64,000 nt of DNA from Bacillota bacterium (GCA_023400235.1 JAEXFI010000045.1:62001-126000), one strand, 5' to 3'; shown: positions 43,920 through 53,523, counted from the first letter of the stretch. The notes: generated from the sequence alone by a model not told the origin. Translations and numbers: made by a program.

Positions 43920-45302
43920 ATGATTAAAAAACTTAATTTTAAAAGACTCAAGGCACTTGTCATATCTTCACTCCTTTCATTGAGTATTGTAGCAGCGGCT
44001 ATACCCGTTGGCGCGGCCACTGATAACATACCCTTCCCCTATGATGCCAAATACCCGTACGGCAGCTTCAGCTCGCTGGCGGACAACCAGGCATCGGCAG
44101 TACAGACGCTCAGGACGGAATGGGAACAGTGGAAAAGCGAATTCATTACTTCAAATGGTGCTAAGGGATATAAAAGAGTACAAAGAGATGCTTCATCAAA
44201 TTATGATACGGTATCCGAAGGTCTTGGATACGGTATGATACTAGCCGTTTATTTCGGTGAGCAGCAACTGTTTGACGATCTCTATAGATATGTAAAGGCA
44301 TTTTTTAATTCAAACGGATTAATGTCCTGGCATATTGATGCAAGCGGAAATATTGTGGGTACCGATGGTGTGGGTGCTGCCACCGATGCAGATGAAGACA
44401 TCGCAGTGTCGCTTGTCTTCGCACATAAAAAATGGGGCTCTACAGGCTCAATTAACTATGAAACAGAAGCCAAGAATTACATAGGCAGGATTTACAACAA
44501 AATGGTGGAACCCGGAACCTACGTATTAAAACCCGGGGACACCTTTGGAGGTACTACCGTTACAAATCCATCCTATTTTTCACCTGCCTGGTACAGAATA
44601 TATGCAGATTTTACTGGCAACTCAGCCTGGATAAACGTTGCCGACAAATGTTATGAGATTGTTGACAAAGCCAAGAACAGCAATACCGGACTTGTTCCTG
44701 ACTGGTGTACGGCAAACGGAACCCAGGTAAGCGGCAGGGGATTTGATTTTAAGTATGATGCTATACGGTATCAGTGGAGAACTGCAATTGACTATAGCTG
44801 GTATGGAACTCCAAAGGCTAAAACAAATTGTGATCTTATATCCAATTTCTTTAAGAACATCGGTGCAGCTAATATTAAAGATGGATATTCAATTTCAGGA
44901 AACCCCTTAAGTTCCTATCACAATGCAACCTTTGTCAGCTGCTGTGCTGCTGCTGCCATGACGGGCTCAGATTCAACCTATGCAAAGAGTATTTATAATG
45001 AGAACAACAAGGTAAAAGATAGTGGAAACTACTCATACTTTGGAAATTCCTTAAGGATGATGGTTCTTCTGTATGTAAACGGCAACTTCCCAAACCTTTA
45101 TAAAAATGCTCCTCAAGCTGATCTGAAGGGTGATGTGAATAATGACAAGGCAATTGATGCCTTGGATTTTGCCGAATTAAAGAAGGCCATCCTCACACAG
45201 TCATTTTCAAATATAAATACATCAAATGCTGATATGAATTCTGACGGCAGTATAGATGCTATTGATATTGCACTGCTAAAATTAAAACTTCTTAGTCAAT
45301 AG
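43920..45302 (+). CDS. cel8C: Endoglucanase Cel8C (GH8-dockerin)
   Basis: An endo-beta-1,4-glucanase, 460 aa: signal peptide 1-32, GH8 domain about 35-395 with SEGLGYGMILAVYFG (catalytic Glu) and the GH8 signature ATDADEDIAVSLVFAHKKWG (catalytic Asp), C-terminal dockerin 404-460 with loops DVNNDKAIDALD and DMNSDGSIDAID. The recognition pairs are Ala-Leu and Ala-Ile. AAGGTG precedes ATG 43920. It would be secreted and docked on CipC. Confidence 0.96.
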   Translation: MIKKLNFKRLKALVISSLLSLSIVAAAIPVGAATDNIPFPYDAKYPYGSFSSLADNQASAVQTLRTEWEQWKSEFITSNGAKGYKRVQRDASSNYDTVSEGLGYGMILAVYFGEQQLFDDLYRYVKAFFNSNGLMSWHIDASGNIVGTDGVGAATDADEDIAVSLVFAHKKWGSTGSINYETEAKNYIGRIYNKMVEPGTYVLKPGDTFGGTTVTNPSYFSPAWYRIYADFTGNSAWINVADKCYEIVDKAKNSNTGLVPDWCTANGTQVSGRGFDFKYDAIRYQWRTAIDYSWYGTPKAKTNCDLISNFFKNIGAANIKDGYSISGNPLSSYHNATFVSCCAAAAMTGSDSTYAKSIYNENNKVKDSGNYSYFGNSLRMMVLLYVNGNFPNLYKNAPQADLKGDVNNDKAIDALDFAELKKAILTQSFSNINTSNADMNSDGSIDAIDIALLKLKLLSQ

Positions 45303-45318
45303 TAGTTAAACTTTTTTA

Positions 45319-45390
45319 GGAGTGATAAAGGTTGAAATAGAACCTTTCAACCCTTTGAATTTATGTCCGCAGAGCGGACAGGGGGATAAA
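45319..45390 (+). promoter_or_regulatory. Conserved leader element before cel9G
   Basis: A 72-base stretch that reappears almost unchanged before cel9H (51200-51275). It has two hairpins, GGTTGAAA/TTTCAACC and GTCCGC-AGA-GCGGAC, the latter just before the GGGGGATAAAATG start region. A decoy TTG-AAA-TAG sits at 45332-45340 behind an AGGAGTGAT ribosome-binding site like those that start cel9J and cel9M. Confidence 0.7.
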
Positions 45391-47529
45391 ATGATTAATA
45401 TTAAAAGAAAATTGAAGAGATTTGCAGGCATTGCTCTTGCAGTATCGGTAATGACTTCATTGCTTCCCCAGAGTATTACCCTGGGAGCCGCTTCTACCTT
45501 TAATTATGGAGAAGCTCTGCAAAAATCCATTATGTTTTATGAATTCCAACGCTCCGGTGCTCTTCCTTCGGACAAGCGGGACAACTGGAGAAGTGATTCG
45601 GCTTTGAAGGACGGCTCGGATGTGGGCCTGGATCTCACCGGGGGCTGGTATGACGCAGGCGACCATGTGAAATTCAACCTCCCCATGTCATATACTGCTG
45701 CCATGCTGGCATGGTCGGTTTATGAAGACAAGGCCGCCTACGATCAGAGCGGGCAGACAAAATACATCATGGACGCTATTAAATGGGCAAATGATTATTT
45801 CATAAAGTGCCATCCGTCCTCAGACGTATATTATTATCAGGTTGGTGACGGCGGGCTGGACCACTCATGGTGGGGACCGGCAGAAGTGCTGCAGATGGCA
45901 CGGCCTTCATACAAGGTAACTGCTGCAAGCCCGGGCTCTGCAGTATGCGCAGGAACTGCTGCTTCACTTGCCGCAGCTGCCGCAGTATTCAAAGATAGTG
46001 ACCCAACATATGCCGAAAAGTGTTTAAAGCATGCCAAGGAATTGTTCGCTATGGCCGACAAGGCAAAGAGCGATGCAGGCTATACGGCTGCTTCCGGCTT
46101 CTATACCTCAGGCGGCTTCTATGATGAACTCTCCTGGGCGGCAGTATGGATTTATATTGCTTCCAACGACAGCACCTACCTTGACAAGGCTGAATCCTAT
46201 GTGCCTAATTGGGGAAAAGAACAGCAGACCGACATAATCTCCTATAAATGGGGACAGTGCTGGGATGATGTTCATTACGGCGCAGAGCTGCTTCTCGCCA
46301 GAATCACCAATAAAGCAATTTACAAGGATAGCATTGAAAGGAATCTGGATTATTGGACCACAGGCGTAAATGGAGAAAAAATCAAATATACTCCAAAGGG
46401 CCTGGCATGGCTCTTCCAGTGGGGCTCCTTAAGACATGCCACTACGCAGGCTTTCCTGGCAGGTGTTTATGCCGACTGGGAAGGATGTCCTGCATCAAAG
46501 GTTTCCACGTATAAGAACTTTTTGAAGGGTCAGGTGGACTATGCTCTGGGAAGTACAGGCAGAAGCTTTGTTGTAGGCTTCGGACAAAATCCGCCTCAAC
46601 ACCCGCATCACAGAACTGCTCACAGTTCATGGACAGACCAGATGAATTCTCCTACATATCACAGGCATACCCTGTACGGAGCACTGGTTGGAGGCCCGGA
46701 CAGCAGTGACGGCTATACTGATGAAATCAGCAACTATGTTAACAATGAGGTTGCATGTGATTACAATGCCGGTTTTACAGGTGCATTGGCAAAAATGTAC
46801 AAGCAATACGGCGGAAATCCCATTGCAAACTTTAAGGCAATTGAAACCAAGACCAACGATGAAGTTATCATCAAGGCGGCCTTAAATTCAACAGGCCCCA
46901 ACTATACTGAAATAAAGGCTCTTGTGTACAATCAGACAGGTTGGCCTGCAAGAGTGACAGACAAGTTAACCTTCAAATATTTTATGGATCTTTCTGAAAT
47001 TGTTGCAGCAAATATAGACCCCCTAAGCCTTGTAACCACTTCCAATTATGCCGAAGGAAAAATAAAAGTATCCAAGGTATTGCCCTGGGATACTGCCAAG
47101 AACATTTACTATGTAAATGTTGACCTCACTGGCGAAAATATCTATCCAGGCGGTCAATCAGCCTGCAGAAGGGAAGTTCAGTTCAGAATATCTGCGCCAC
47201 AGGGAACCAGCTACTGGGATCCCAAAAATGACTTTTCATATAAGGGTTTACCTACCGGCAGTACGGTTGACACTGTCACAAACATACCAATATATGACAA
47301 TGGCGTGAAGGTGTTTGGAAATGAACCTTCCAAAGGTGAAGACGAATTTATTTTAGGTGATGCCAACAAGGATAAGAGTGTGGATGCGTTGGATTATGCA
47401 GCCATAAAGTCATATCTGTTGACCGGTACGACAAGTATTGACATGAAGGCAGCCGATATGAACCAGGACGGGACAGTGGATGCTCTGGACATAGCAGCCA
47501 TAAAGATATATCTGCTGAAAACTCCGTGA
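45391..47529 (+). CDS. cel9G: Endoglucanase Cel9G (GH9-CBM3c-dockerin)
   Basis: A 712-aa cellulase. Signal peptide 1-35; GH9 catalytic domain about 36-480 with FNYGEALQKSIMFYEFQRSG, GGWYDAGDHVKFNLP (catalytic Asp) and NNEVACDYNAGF near its end (acid Glu in the same block); CBM3c about 495-640, the module that feeds the cellulose chain to this type of GH9; dockerin 656-712 (DANKDKSVDALD, DMNQDGTVDALD; recognition Ala-Leu in both). I use ATG 45391 after CAGGGGGATAAA; the frame from 45322 runs through the conserved leader. Fourth gene of the operon. Confidence 0.95.
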   Translation: MINIKRKLKRFAGIALAVSVMTSLLPQSITLGAASTFNYGEALQKSIMFYEFQRSGALPSDKRDNWRSDSALKDGSDVGLDLTGGWYDAGDHVKFNLPMSYTAAMLAWSVYEDKAAYDQSGQTKYIMDAIKWANDYFIKCHPSSDVYYYQVGDGGLDHSWWGPAEVLQMARPSYKVTAASPGSAVCAGTAASLAAAAAVFKDSDPTYAEKCLKHAKELFAMADKAKSDAGYTAASGFYTSGGFYDELSWAAVWIYIASNDSTYLDKAESYVPNWGKEQQTDIISYKWGQCWDDVHYGAELLLARITNKAIYKDSIERNLDYWTTGVNGEKIKYTPKGLAWLFQWGSLRHATTQAFLAGVYADWEGCPASKVSTYKNFLKGQVDYALGSTGRSFVVGFGQNPPQHPHHRTAHSSWTDQMNSPTYHRHTLYGALVGGPDSSDGYTDEISNYVNNEVACDYNAGFTGALAKMYKQYGGNPIANFKAIETKTNDEVIIKAALNSTGPNYTEIKALVYNQTGWPARVTDKLTFKYFMDLSEIVAANIDPLSLVTTSNYAEGKIKVSKVLPWDTAKNIYYVNVDLTGENIYPGGQSACRREVQFRISAPQGTSYWDPKNDFSYKGLPTGSTVDTVTNIPIYDNGVKVFGNEPSKGEDEFILGDANKDKSVDALDYAAIKSYLLTGTTSIDMKAADMNQDGTVDALDIAAIKIYLLKTP

Positions 47530-47593
47530 GAAGCCTGGTTCTTAAGTTAAGCCGTATTGGTTTTAAAAACTTCGTAGTAAGTGAATTAATTTT

Positions 47594-47630
47594 AAAGCCC
47601 GGAGCTGTTAAGGCAGCGGCTCTTAGCTTT
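47594..47630 (+). promoter_or_regulatory. Intergenic hairpin cel9G/cel9E
   Basis: AAAGC...GAGCTG pairs with CAGCGGCTC...GCTTT. It lies within the 135-base gap and has no T-run directly after it. Confidence 0.5.
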
Positions 47631-47664
47631 AGATAAATTAAAATTTTTTTAGGAGGTCTGGACA

Positions 47665-50307
47665 ATGAAGTTTATCAACAAATTTGCGATGATTTTCGCA
47701 ATAGTATTTACGTTGTCTGTGTGTTTTACTTCTTCAGCATTTGCACTTGTGGGTGCCGGAGATATAATCCAAAATCACACCTTTGACGGCAACGTAGGTC
47801 TTCCATGGCATGTGGTGGAATCTTATCCTGCAAAGGCAAGCTTCGAAATCACAGATGGAGGAAAGTACGTAATAAAAACTGAAAAAATCGGTGAAATGGG
47901 AAAAGGTGAAAGATGGGATTTGCAGTTCCGTCACAGAGGTCTTACCATTGAACAGGGACATACTTATTCAGTACAGTTCACTGTTACAGCCGACAGAGAT
48001 TGCAAAATTTATCCAAAGATTGGTGACCAGGGAGATCCATATGATGAATACTGGAACATGGATGGTCAGTGGCATTTCCTTGAGTTAAAGGCAAACACTC
48101 CAAAGACTGTAACTCAAACCTTTACAATGAACAAGGGTACAAAGAAAAATTGCGAATTTGCTTTCCACCTTGCTCCTGAAAAGGGCACAGTTGCACCGGA
48201 AAATTTCAAGGCTACAACCTTTACCTTTGATGATATCTATGTAAAGGACCCACAGTTTAAGGGCTATGAAGAAGTTCCGCCCGAACCGACAAATGCTATC
48301 CGTTTAAATCAGGAAGGTTTCTTCCCCAACGGTGCTAAAACTGCAACTCTTGTATCCAGCTCAACTTCACCAGTGGCCTGGTCACTGATAAACAGCGCAG
48401 GAACAAAGGTTGCACAGGGTACCTCAACTGTTAAGGGTGCTGATCATTCCTCAGGTGACAAGGTTCACATTATTGATTTCTCATCCTACACAACTCCAGG
48501 TACCGGGTACAAGCTGCAGGTTGCCTCTGCGGACGCTACACCGCCTGAAAGTATGCCTTTCAAAATTGCCAATGACATATATACAAAGATGAAATATGAT
48601 TCAGTAAAGTATTTCTATCATAACAGAAGTGCCATAGAAATAAAAATGCCTTACTGTGACCAGTCACAATGGGCTCGTCCAGCAGGCCATACAAGCGATA
48701 TCTTAAAGCCCGATCCTTCAAAGAAGGATATATACATGGCCGACTATTCGCTTGACATTACAGGCGGCTGGTATGATGCCGGCGACCATGGCAAATACGT
48801 TGTTAACGGCGGTATTGCTACCTGGACTGTAATGAATGCCTACGAACGCGCTTTACTCCTGGGTGACATTACAGTGGCACCATTTGCCGATGGTACCATG
48901 AACATACCTGAAAGCGGAAACGGCTATCCTGACATACTGGATGAAGCACGTTACAATTTAAAGACTTTATTGAACATGCAAGTGCCTGCAGGATACCCAT
49001 TGGCAGGTATGGCTCATCACAAGGCTCATGACGAGCGTTGGACAGCTCTTGCAGTTCGTCCTGACCAGGATACAATGGCTCGTTACCTGCAGCCCCCAAG
49101 TACTGCCGCAACCTTAAATCTGGCTGCTATGGGTGCACAGAGCGCACGTCTCTGGAAAAAGTACGATTCAGCTTTTGCAACTAAGTGTCTTACAGCTGCT
49201 GAAACAGCTTGGAATGCAGCTGTAGCCCATCCTGATATTTATGCAAGCATGGTACAGGGTCCTGGCGGCGGAGCATACGGAGACGATTATGTTCTGGACG
49301 ATTTCTACTGGGCGGCCTGCGAACTGTATGCAACTACAGGCAGTGCAAAATATCTGGATTATATTAAGGCATCACCACATTATCTCAAAATGCCTACAGA
49401 ATTGGTGGGCGGTGAAGCAACTGGAATCACCGGTGCTTTTGACTGGGGAAATACAGCCGGTATGGGTACTATAACTCTTGCACTTGTACCAAGCAATCTC
49501 CCTGCTGCTGATGTAGCTACAGCCAAAACCAATATTCAGGCTGCTGCAGACAAGTTTATCTCTATTTCAAATGCTCAGGGCTACGGAGTACCGCTGGAGG
49601 AAAAAGTAATTTCTTCTCCTTTTGATGCTTCAACTGTTACCGGATTCCAATGGGGATCAAATTCCTTTGTAGTAAATGAGGCAATCGTTATGTCTTATGC
49701 ATATGAATTCAGCAACAGAACCAATGCAAAATATATTAACGGTGCAGCTACTGCCATGGACTATATCCTTGGACGTAATCCAAATGTTCAGAGCTATATA
49801 ACAGGTTACGGCGACAATCCGCTGGAAAACCCTCATCACCGTTTCTGGGCATACCAGGCTGACAACACCTTCCCGAAACCACCTGCAGGATGTCTCTCAG
49901 GCGGACCTAACTCAGGTTTGCAGGATCCTTGGGTTAAGGGCTCAGGCTGGAAGCCGGGTGTAAGACCAGCAGAAAAAAGCTTCATGGATAATATCGAGTC
50001 CTGGTCAACAAATGAAATAACCATCAACTGGAATGCTCCTCTTGTATGGATCAGTTCATACCTTGATGAACAGGGACCGAAAATCGGAAGCGTTGCACCA
50101 ACTAACATCGGTGACTTGAATAAAGATGGCGAAAGGGATTCAATAGACTTCGCCCTCATAAAGAAGTTCCTGTTAACACAGGATTCAACAGGTATGGACA
50201 TTACTGCAGGTGATGTAAATGCCGACGGTTCTGTTGATGCAGTTGACTACGGCTTATACAAGTCATTTTTGCTGGGAAAGATCACTAAGTTCCCTGCAGA
50301 AGTCTAA
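47665..50307 (+). CDS. cel9E: Exo/endo-cellulase Cel9E (CBM4-Ig-GH9-dockerin)
   Basis: An 880-aa cellulase: signal peptide 1-28, CBM4 about 29-205 (NHTFDGNVGLPWHVVES, LQFRHRGLTIEQGHTYSV), Ig-like domain 210-300 (AIRLNQEGFFPNGAKTATLV), GH9 domain about 305-805 with GGWYDAGDHGKYVVNGG, NPHHRFWA and TNEITINWNAPLVW (acid Glu), and dockerin 816-880 (DLNKDGERDSID, DVNADGSVDAVD). The order matches C. cellulolyticum CelE. AGGAGG precedes ATG 47665. The dockerin is followed by a short tail, KITKFPAEV. Confidence 0.95.
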   Translation: MKFINKFAMIFAIVFTLSVCFTSSAFALVGAGDIIQNHTFDGNVGLPWHVVESYPAKASFEITDGGKYVIKTEKIGEMGKGERWDLQFRHRGLTIEQGHTYSVQFTVTADRDCKIYPKIGDQGDPYDEYWNMDGQWHFLELKANTPKTVTQTFTMNKGTKKNCEFAFHLAPEKGTVAPENFKATTFTFDDIYVKDPQFKGYEEVPPEPTNAIRLNQEGFFPNGAKTATLVSSSTSPVAWSLINSAGTKVAQGTSTVKGADHSSGDKVHIIDFSSYTTPGTGYKLQVASADATPPESMPFKIANDIYTKMKYDSVKYFYHNRSAIEIKMPYCDQSQWARPAGHTSDILKPDPSKKDIYMADYSLDITGGWYDAGDHGKYVVNGGIATWTVMNAYERALLLGDITVAPFADGTMNIPESGNGYPDILDEARYNLKTLLNMQVPAGYPLAGMAHHKAHDERWTALAVRPDQDTMARYLQPPSTAATLNLAAMGAQSARLWKKYDSAFATKCLTAAETAWNAAVAHPDIYASMVQGPGGGAYGDDYVLDDFYWAACELYATTGSAKYLDYIKASPHYLKMPTELVGGEATGITGAFDWGNTAGMGTITLALVPSNLPAADVATAKTNIQAAADKFISISNAQGYGVPLEEKVISSPFDASTVTGFQWGSNSFVVNEAIVMSYAYEFSNRTNAKYINGAATAMDYILGRNPNVQSYITGYGDNPLENPHHRFWAYQADNTFPKPPAGCLSGGPNSGLQDPWVKGSGWKPGVRPAEKSFMDNIESWSTNEITINWNAPLVWISSYLDEQGPKIGSVAPTNIGDLNKDGERDSIDFALIKKFLLTQDSTGMDITAGDVNADGSVDAVDYGLYKSFLLGKITKFPAEV

Positions 50308-50326
50308 TTATTAAGTAATGGATTTG

Positions 50327-50444
50327 GAACTATAGAAGGTCATAAAGTCAATTACGGTTGAAACCTTTGCCTTTCAGGTGAATAGGTGCTTTCAAGCATT
50401 TTGATTAAAGGTTTCAACGGTTTGGGATTGATCTTCTATAGTTC
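50327..50444 (+). promoter_or_regulatory. Large double hairpin between cel9E and orfX
   Basis: The outer stem GAACTATAGAAGGTCA (50327-50342) pairs with TGATCTTCTATAGTTC (50429-50444). The inner stem CGGTTGAAACCTTT (50355-50368) pairs with AAAGGTTTCAACGG (50407-50420). The structure is far stronger than any other in the operon, and no long T-run follows. Confidence 0.75.
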
Positions 50445-50596
50445 TCTTTCCTGTTAAATTATTAAAACTATTACGCAAAGTGCAGTTTTATTTAGGCACG
50501 GGATAAAGGAATTTTAAAGCAAATAAAAACGTGGCACTGATTCCAAACCGTGAATTTCATGGAGTTTTGTGCGAGATGGGAGGCATGGAAATAAAT

Positions 50597-51166
50597 ATGA
50601 AAAAAATATTGCTAGGTATTTTAGTTATTTGCATTCTGGTTGTGTCAATATGGGGAGTTAACAAATACACCTCATCATCAAAAGCTTCTTCCGAAAGCAC
50701 CAACAAACAGGCGGTCTCTTCAAATACTCCTGTTTCAGGCGGAAACTCAGAGATAACAATTGGTTCCGGCAGCGGAGCTCCTGACTCTGTGATAACAATA
50801 CCCATAAGTATAAAAACCGTTCCTGAAAAGGGAATCGGCAGCTTTAACTTCAATATAAAATATGATGCAAGTATTCTTGAGGCAGTTGAAGTTAAACCTG
50901 GTGAATTATTTGCAGGAAACAGCTCTGATTTTGATTACAAGATAACGGCGGATTCAGGATTGATCAGCTTTCTTTATACCAGCAGCAGCAGTACTGAGGA
51001 TTTGATAACAAAACCGGGAGTCATAACCAATATAAATTTTAAGGTTAAAAAGGATGCCAAGACAGGTTCAACAAAAATATCAAATGATAATACAGGTGCT
51101 TTTGGCGACAGCGCTCTCAATAGAATCAAGGCTGCGTTTACAGAGGGCGAAATCAAAGTAGATTAG
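50597..51166 (+). CDS. orfX: OrfX: membrane-anchored cohesin protein
   Basis: A 189-aa protein with one N-terminal membrane segment (about residues 4-20, ILLGILVICILVVSIWG) that is likely an uncleaved anchor, a Ser/Thr-rich linker, and one type I cohesin domain from about residue 52 (ITIGSGSGAPDSVITIPISI, TGAFGDSALN). It lacks a dockerin. In C. cellulolyticum OrfX is in the same place and its cohesin binds dockerins, so it may hold enzymes at the cell surface during assembly. The start is uncertain: ATG 50597 is 13 bases from GGGAGG; ATG 50585 and earlier starts are possible. Confidence 0.85.
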   Translation: MKKILLGILVICILVVSIWGVNKYTSSSKASSESTNKQAVSSNTPVSGGNSEITIGSGSGAPDSVITIPISIKTVPEKGIGSFNFNIKYDASILEAVEVKPGELFAGNSSDFDYKITADSGLISFLYTSSSSTEDLITKPGVITNINFKVKKDAKTGSTKISNDNTGAFGDSALNRIKAAFTEGEIKVD

Positions 51167-51199
51167 ACCGGATTCTGTTTTGCCGGCTAAAACATATGT

Positions 51200-51275
51200 G
51201 GAGGGTATAAGGTTGAAAGAGAACCACTTTCAACCCTTTGGATATATGTTCGCAGAGCGGACAGGGGGATAAAAA
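51200..51275 (+). promoter_or_regulatory. Conserved leader element before cel9H
   Basis: Nearly the same as the leader before cel9G: GGTTGAAA...TTTCAACC hairpin, GTTCGC-AGA-GCGGAC hairpin, then GGGGGATAAAAAATG. Here the TTG frame (51213-51272) is open for 19 codons and ends 3 bases before the cel9H start codon, which would allow translational coupling. Confidence 0.7.
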
Positions 51276-53477
51276 ATGTTTAAAACAAAAAGACTTAAAG
51301 TATATGCCCTTATACTGGCCATAATGATAACTGCAACTCAGTATGGTTTTAAGGGTGATGGTTTTAGTGCAGCAGCCTTCAACTATGGAGAAGCTCTGCA
51401 GAAATCTGTTCTGTTTTATGAAGCACAGCGTTCGGGGGCAATATCAACTTCCAGTATTCCTACAAGGCTGGAATGGCGATGGGATGCCCAGCTTACAGAC
51501 GGAAAAAAGGAAGGGCTTGATCTCACAGGAGGCTGGGTAGACGCAGGCGACAATATAAAGTTTGGTATAACAAATGCATATACGGCGGGATTATTGGCGT
51601 TTGGAGCCATAGAATACAAGGATGCCTATATAAAAAGCGGACAGATGAAATGGCTTCAAAACCAGCTTAGATGGATAAATGATTATTTCATTAAATCTCA
51701 TACCGCTCCAAATGTTTTTTGGGCGCAGGTTGGAATGACGGCGAACGACCATAACAATTGGGTTCCGATTGAAGTCACACATTTAATGAATGACAGGACT
51801 GCTATCAGGCTTGACGCACAAAATCCAGGGACTGAGGTGGCAATGGGTACAGCAGCGGCTATGGCTGCGTCCTCCATTGTCTTTAAAGATTCAGATCCGG
51901 AATATGCAGAGAAGCTTTTGAAGCATGCAAAAGAACTTTATAGTTTTGGAGACACATATAAAGGAGTCTTTTCTGATGTAATAAAAAAGACTGATCCCCA
52001 GGGTGCGGCTGCTTATACCTCACACAGCGGCTACAATGATGAACTGGTCTGGGGCTCAATCTGGCTCTATAAGGCTATGGAAGCTTTTAATACAGGCAGT
52101 GGAGGCGAATATCTGACTAAGGCAAAAGAATATTATAACGGAATAGGAAAAGAGCAGAATCAATCGGTACATAAATACAAATGGGCACATTGCTGGGATG
52201 ACCAGTCCTTTGGCTGTTACATACTTATGTCTCAAATTGAACCCCAAAACACGGAATACCGGCAGGATGCCGAGCGCTGGCTGAACTGGTGGACCGTAGG
52301 CGGAACAGAGAACAATGCCGATGGTACCAGAGTGACCTATACGCCAGGCGGACATGCAAGGCTTGACAATTGGGGTTCTCTGAGGTATGCGGCCAATACT
52401 GCACTTTTTGCCTTTGTGTACTCTGATAAGCTTGATGCAGGCGATAAAAAAACACGCTATCATGATTTCGCTGTAAGGCAGATAAATTATATTTTAGGTG
52501 ATAATCCCCGCAAATCAAGCTATATGGTAGGTTTCGGCAGCAATCCTCCTCAACACCCCCACCACCGTACTGCACATAGCTCCTGGGGGCAAAAAATGGA
52601 CACTCCTTCGGAACACCGCCATATTTTATATGGTGCACTAGTGGGAAGCCCGGATTCAAGTGACGGCTTCAATGATGAAATCAGTGACTATGTGAGCAAC
52701 GAGGTGGCTATTGACTATAACGCCGCCCTTACAGGAAATCTGGCCAGGATGTATTCGGAATTCGGAGGAACTCCCATACCGGAAAGCAGTTTTCCACTGC
52801 CGGACAAGTCCCATGAGCCAAAGGATGAGTGGCCTGTATTTGCCAATACATACTTTAACGGCACCAGCGGAACACAGTTTACTCTAACTGTGGAAAACCG
52901 GTCCTCCTGGCCTGTGCGTCCCAGCAATCAATTGAAAATAAGATATTTCTTTACTCTTGATGCAAGCAGTATAAGCGATGTAAGCATAAAGGCTCCCGAT
53001 TGGGTGAAGGTTACCGGACCTTCAGTCTGGGATGAGAAGAATAAGGTATATTATTACACACTTGATTTGACAGGGAAAAATATATATCCAGGTTATGGCT
53101 GGGATTTAGGCGGACCGGAGTTGGATTTTACCATCAGCTCGGCTTCAGGACAATGGAATACGGCAAATGACTGGTCTTATAAAGATTGGGATTCCAAGTA
53201 TATTAACGGAACCAGAAAATATGCCCCCAATATACCCATTTATGAAGGAACAGGTTTTAAAAAGCTGGCGGGCAATGAGCCCTCAGGAGGCGGAAATGAA
53301 TTTACAGCAGGGGATTTAAACAGCGATGGAAATATAGATGCAATAGATTATGCACTTTTGAAAAAATATCTGCTGGATGATACGGCTGTTATAAACAAGC
53401 AGGCAGCAGATATGAATGCAGACGGAAACATTGATGCCATAGACTTTGCATTACTGAAGAAAGCTCTGCTCCAATAG
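51276..53477 (+). CDS. cel9H: Endoglucanase Cel9H (GH9-CBM3c-dockerin)
   Basis: A 733-aa cellulase: signal peptide 1-32, GH9 domain about 33-490 (FNYGEALQKSVLFYEAQRSG, GGWVDAGDNIKFGIT with the catalytic Asp, NEVAIDYNAAL with the acid Glu), CBM3c about 505-665, and dockerin 679-733. Both dockerin loops are near identical (DLNSDGNIDAID, DMNADGNIDAID) with Ala-Ile recognition pairs. Compared with Cel9G, GGWYDAGDH is GGWVDAGDN here, a small change near the active site. Follows the conserved leader after orfX. Confidence 0.95.
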   Translation: MFKTKRLKVYALILAIMITATQYGFKGDGFSAAAFNYGEALQKSVLFYEAQRSGAISTSSIPTRLEWRWDAQLTDGKKEGLDLTGGWVDAGDNIKFGITNAYTAGLLAFGAIEYKDAYIKSGQMKWLQNQLRWINDYFIKSHTAPNVFWAQVGMTANDHNNWVPIEVTHLMNDRTAIRLDAQNPGTEVAMGTAAAMAASSIVFKDSDPEYAEKLLKHAKELYSFGDTYKGVFSDVIKKTDPQGAAAYTSHSGYNDELVWGSIWLYKAMEAFNTGSGGEYLTKAKEYYNGIGKEQNQSVHKYKWAHCWDDQSFGCYILMSQIEPQNTEYRQDAERWLNWWTVGGTENNADGTRVTYTPGGHARLDNWGSLRYAANTALFAFVYSDKLDAGDKKTRYHDFAVRQINYILGDNPRKSSYMVGFGSNPPQHPHHRTAHSSWGQKMDTPSEHRHILYGALVGSPDSSDGFNDEISDYVSNEVAIDYNAALTGNLARMYSEFGGTPIPESSFPLPDKSHEPKDEWPVFANTYFNGTSGTQFTLTVENRSSWPVRPSNQLKIRYFFTLDASSISDVSIKAPDWVKVTGPSVWDEKNKVYYYTLDLTGKNIYPGYGWDLGGPELDFTISSASGQWNTANDWSYKDWDSKYINGTRKYAPNIPIYEGTGFKKLAGNEPSGGGNEFTAGDLNSDGNIDAIDYALLKKYLLDDTAVINKQAADMNADGNIDAIDFALLKKALLQ

Positions 53478-53479
53478 GT

Positions 53480-53523
53480 TTTCATGTCACCTGCCGGTTA
53501 TGAAGCGGTGTAACATGTGAAAT
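53480..53523 (+). promoter_or_regulatory. Intergenic hairpin cel9H/cel9J
   Basis: TTTCATGTCACC pairs imperfectly with GGTGTAACATGTGAAA, about 55 bases before the cel9J start codon. Confidence 0.4.
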
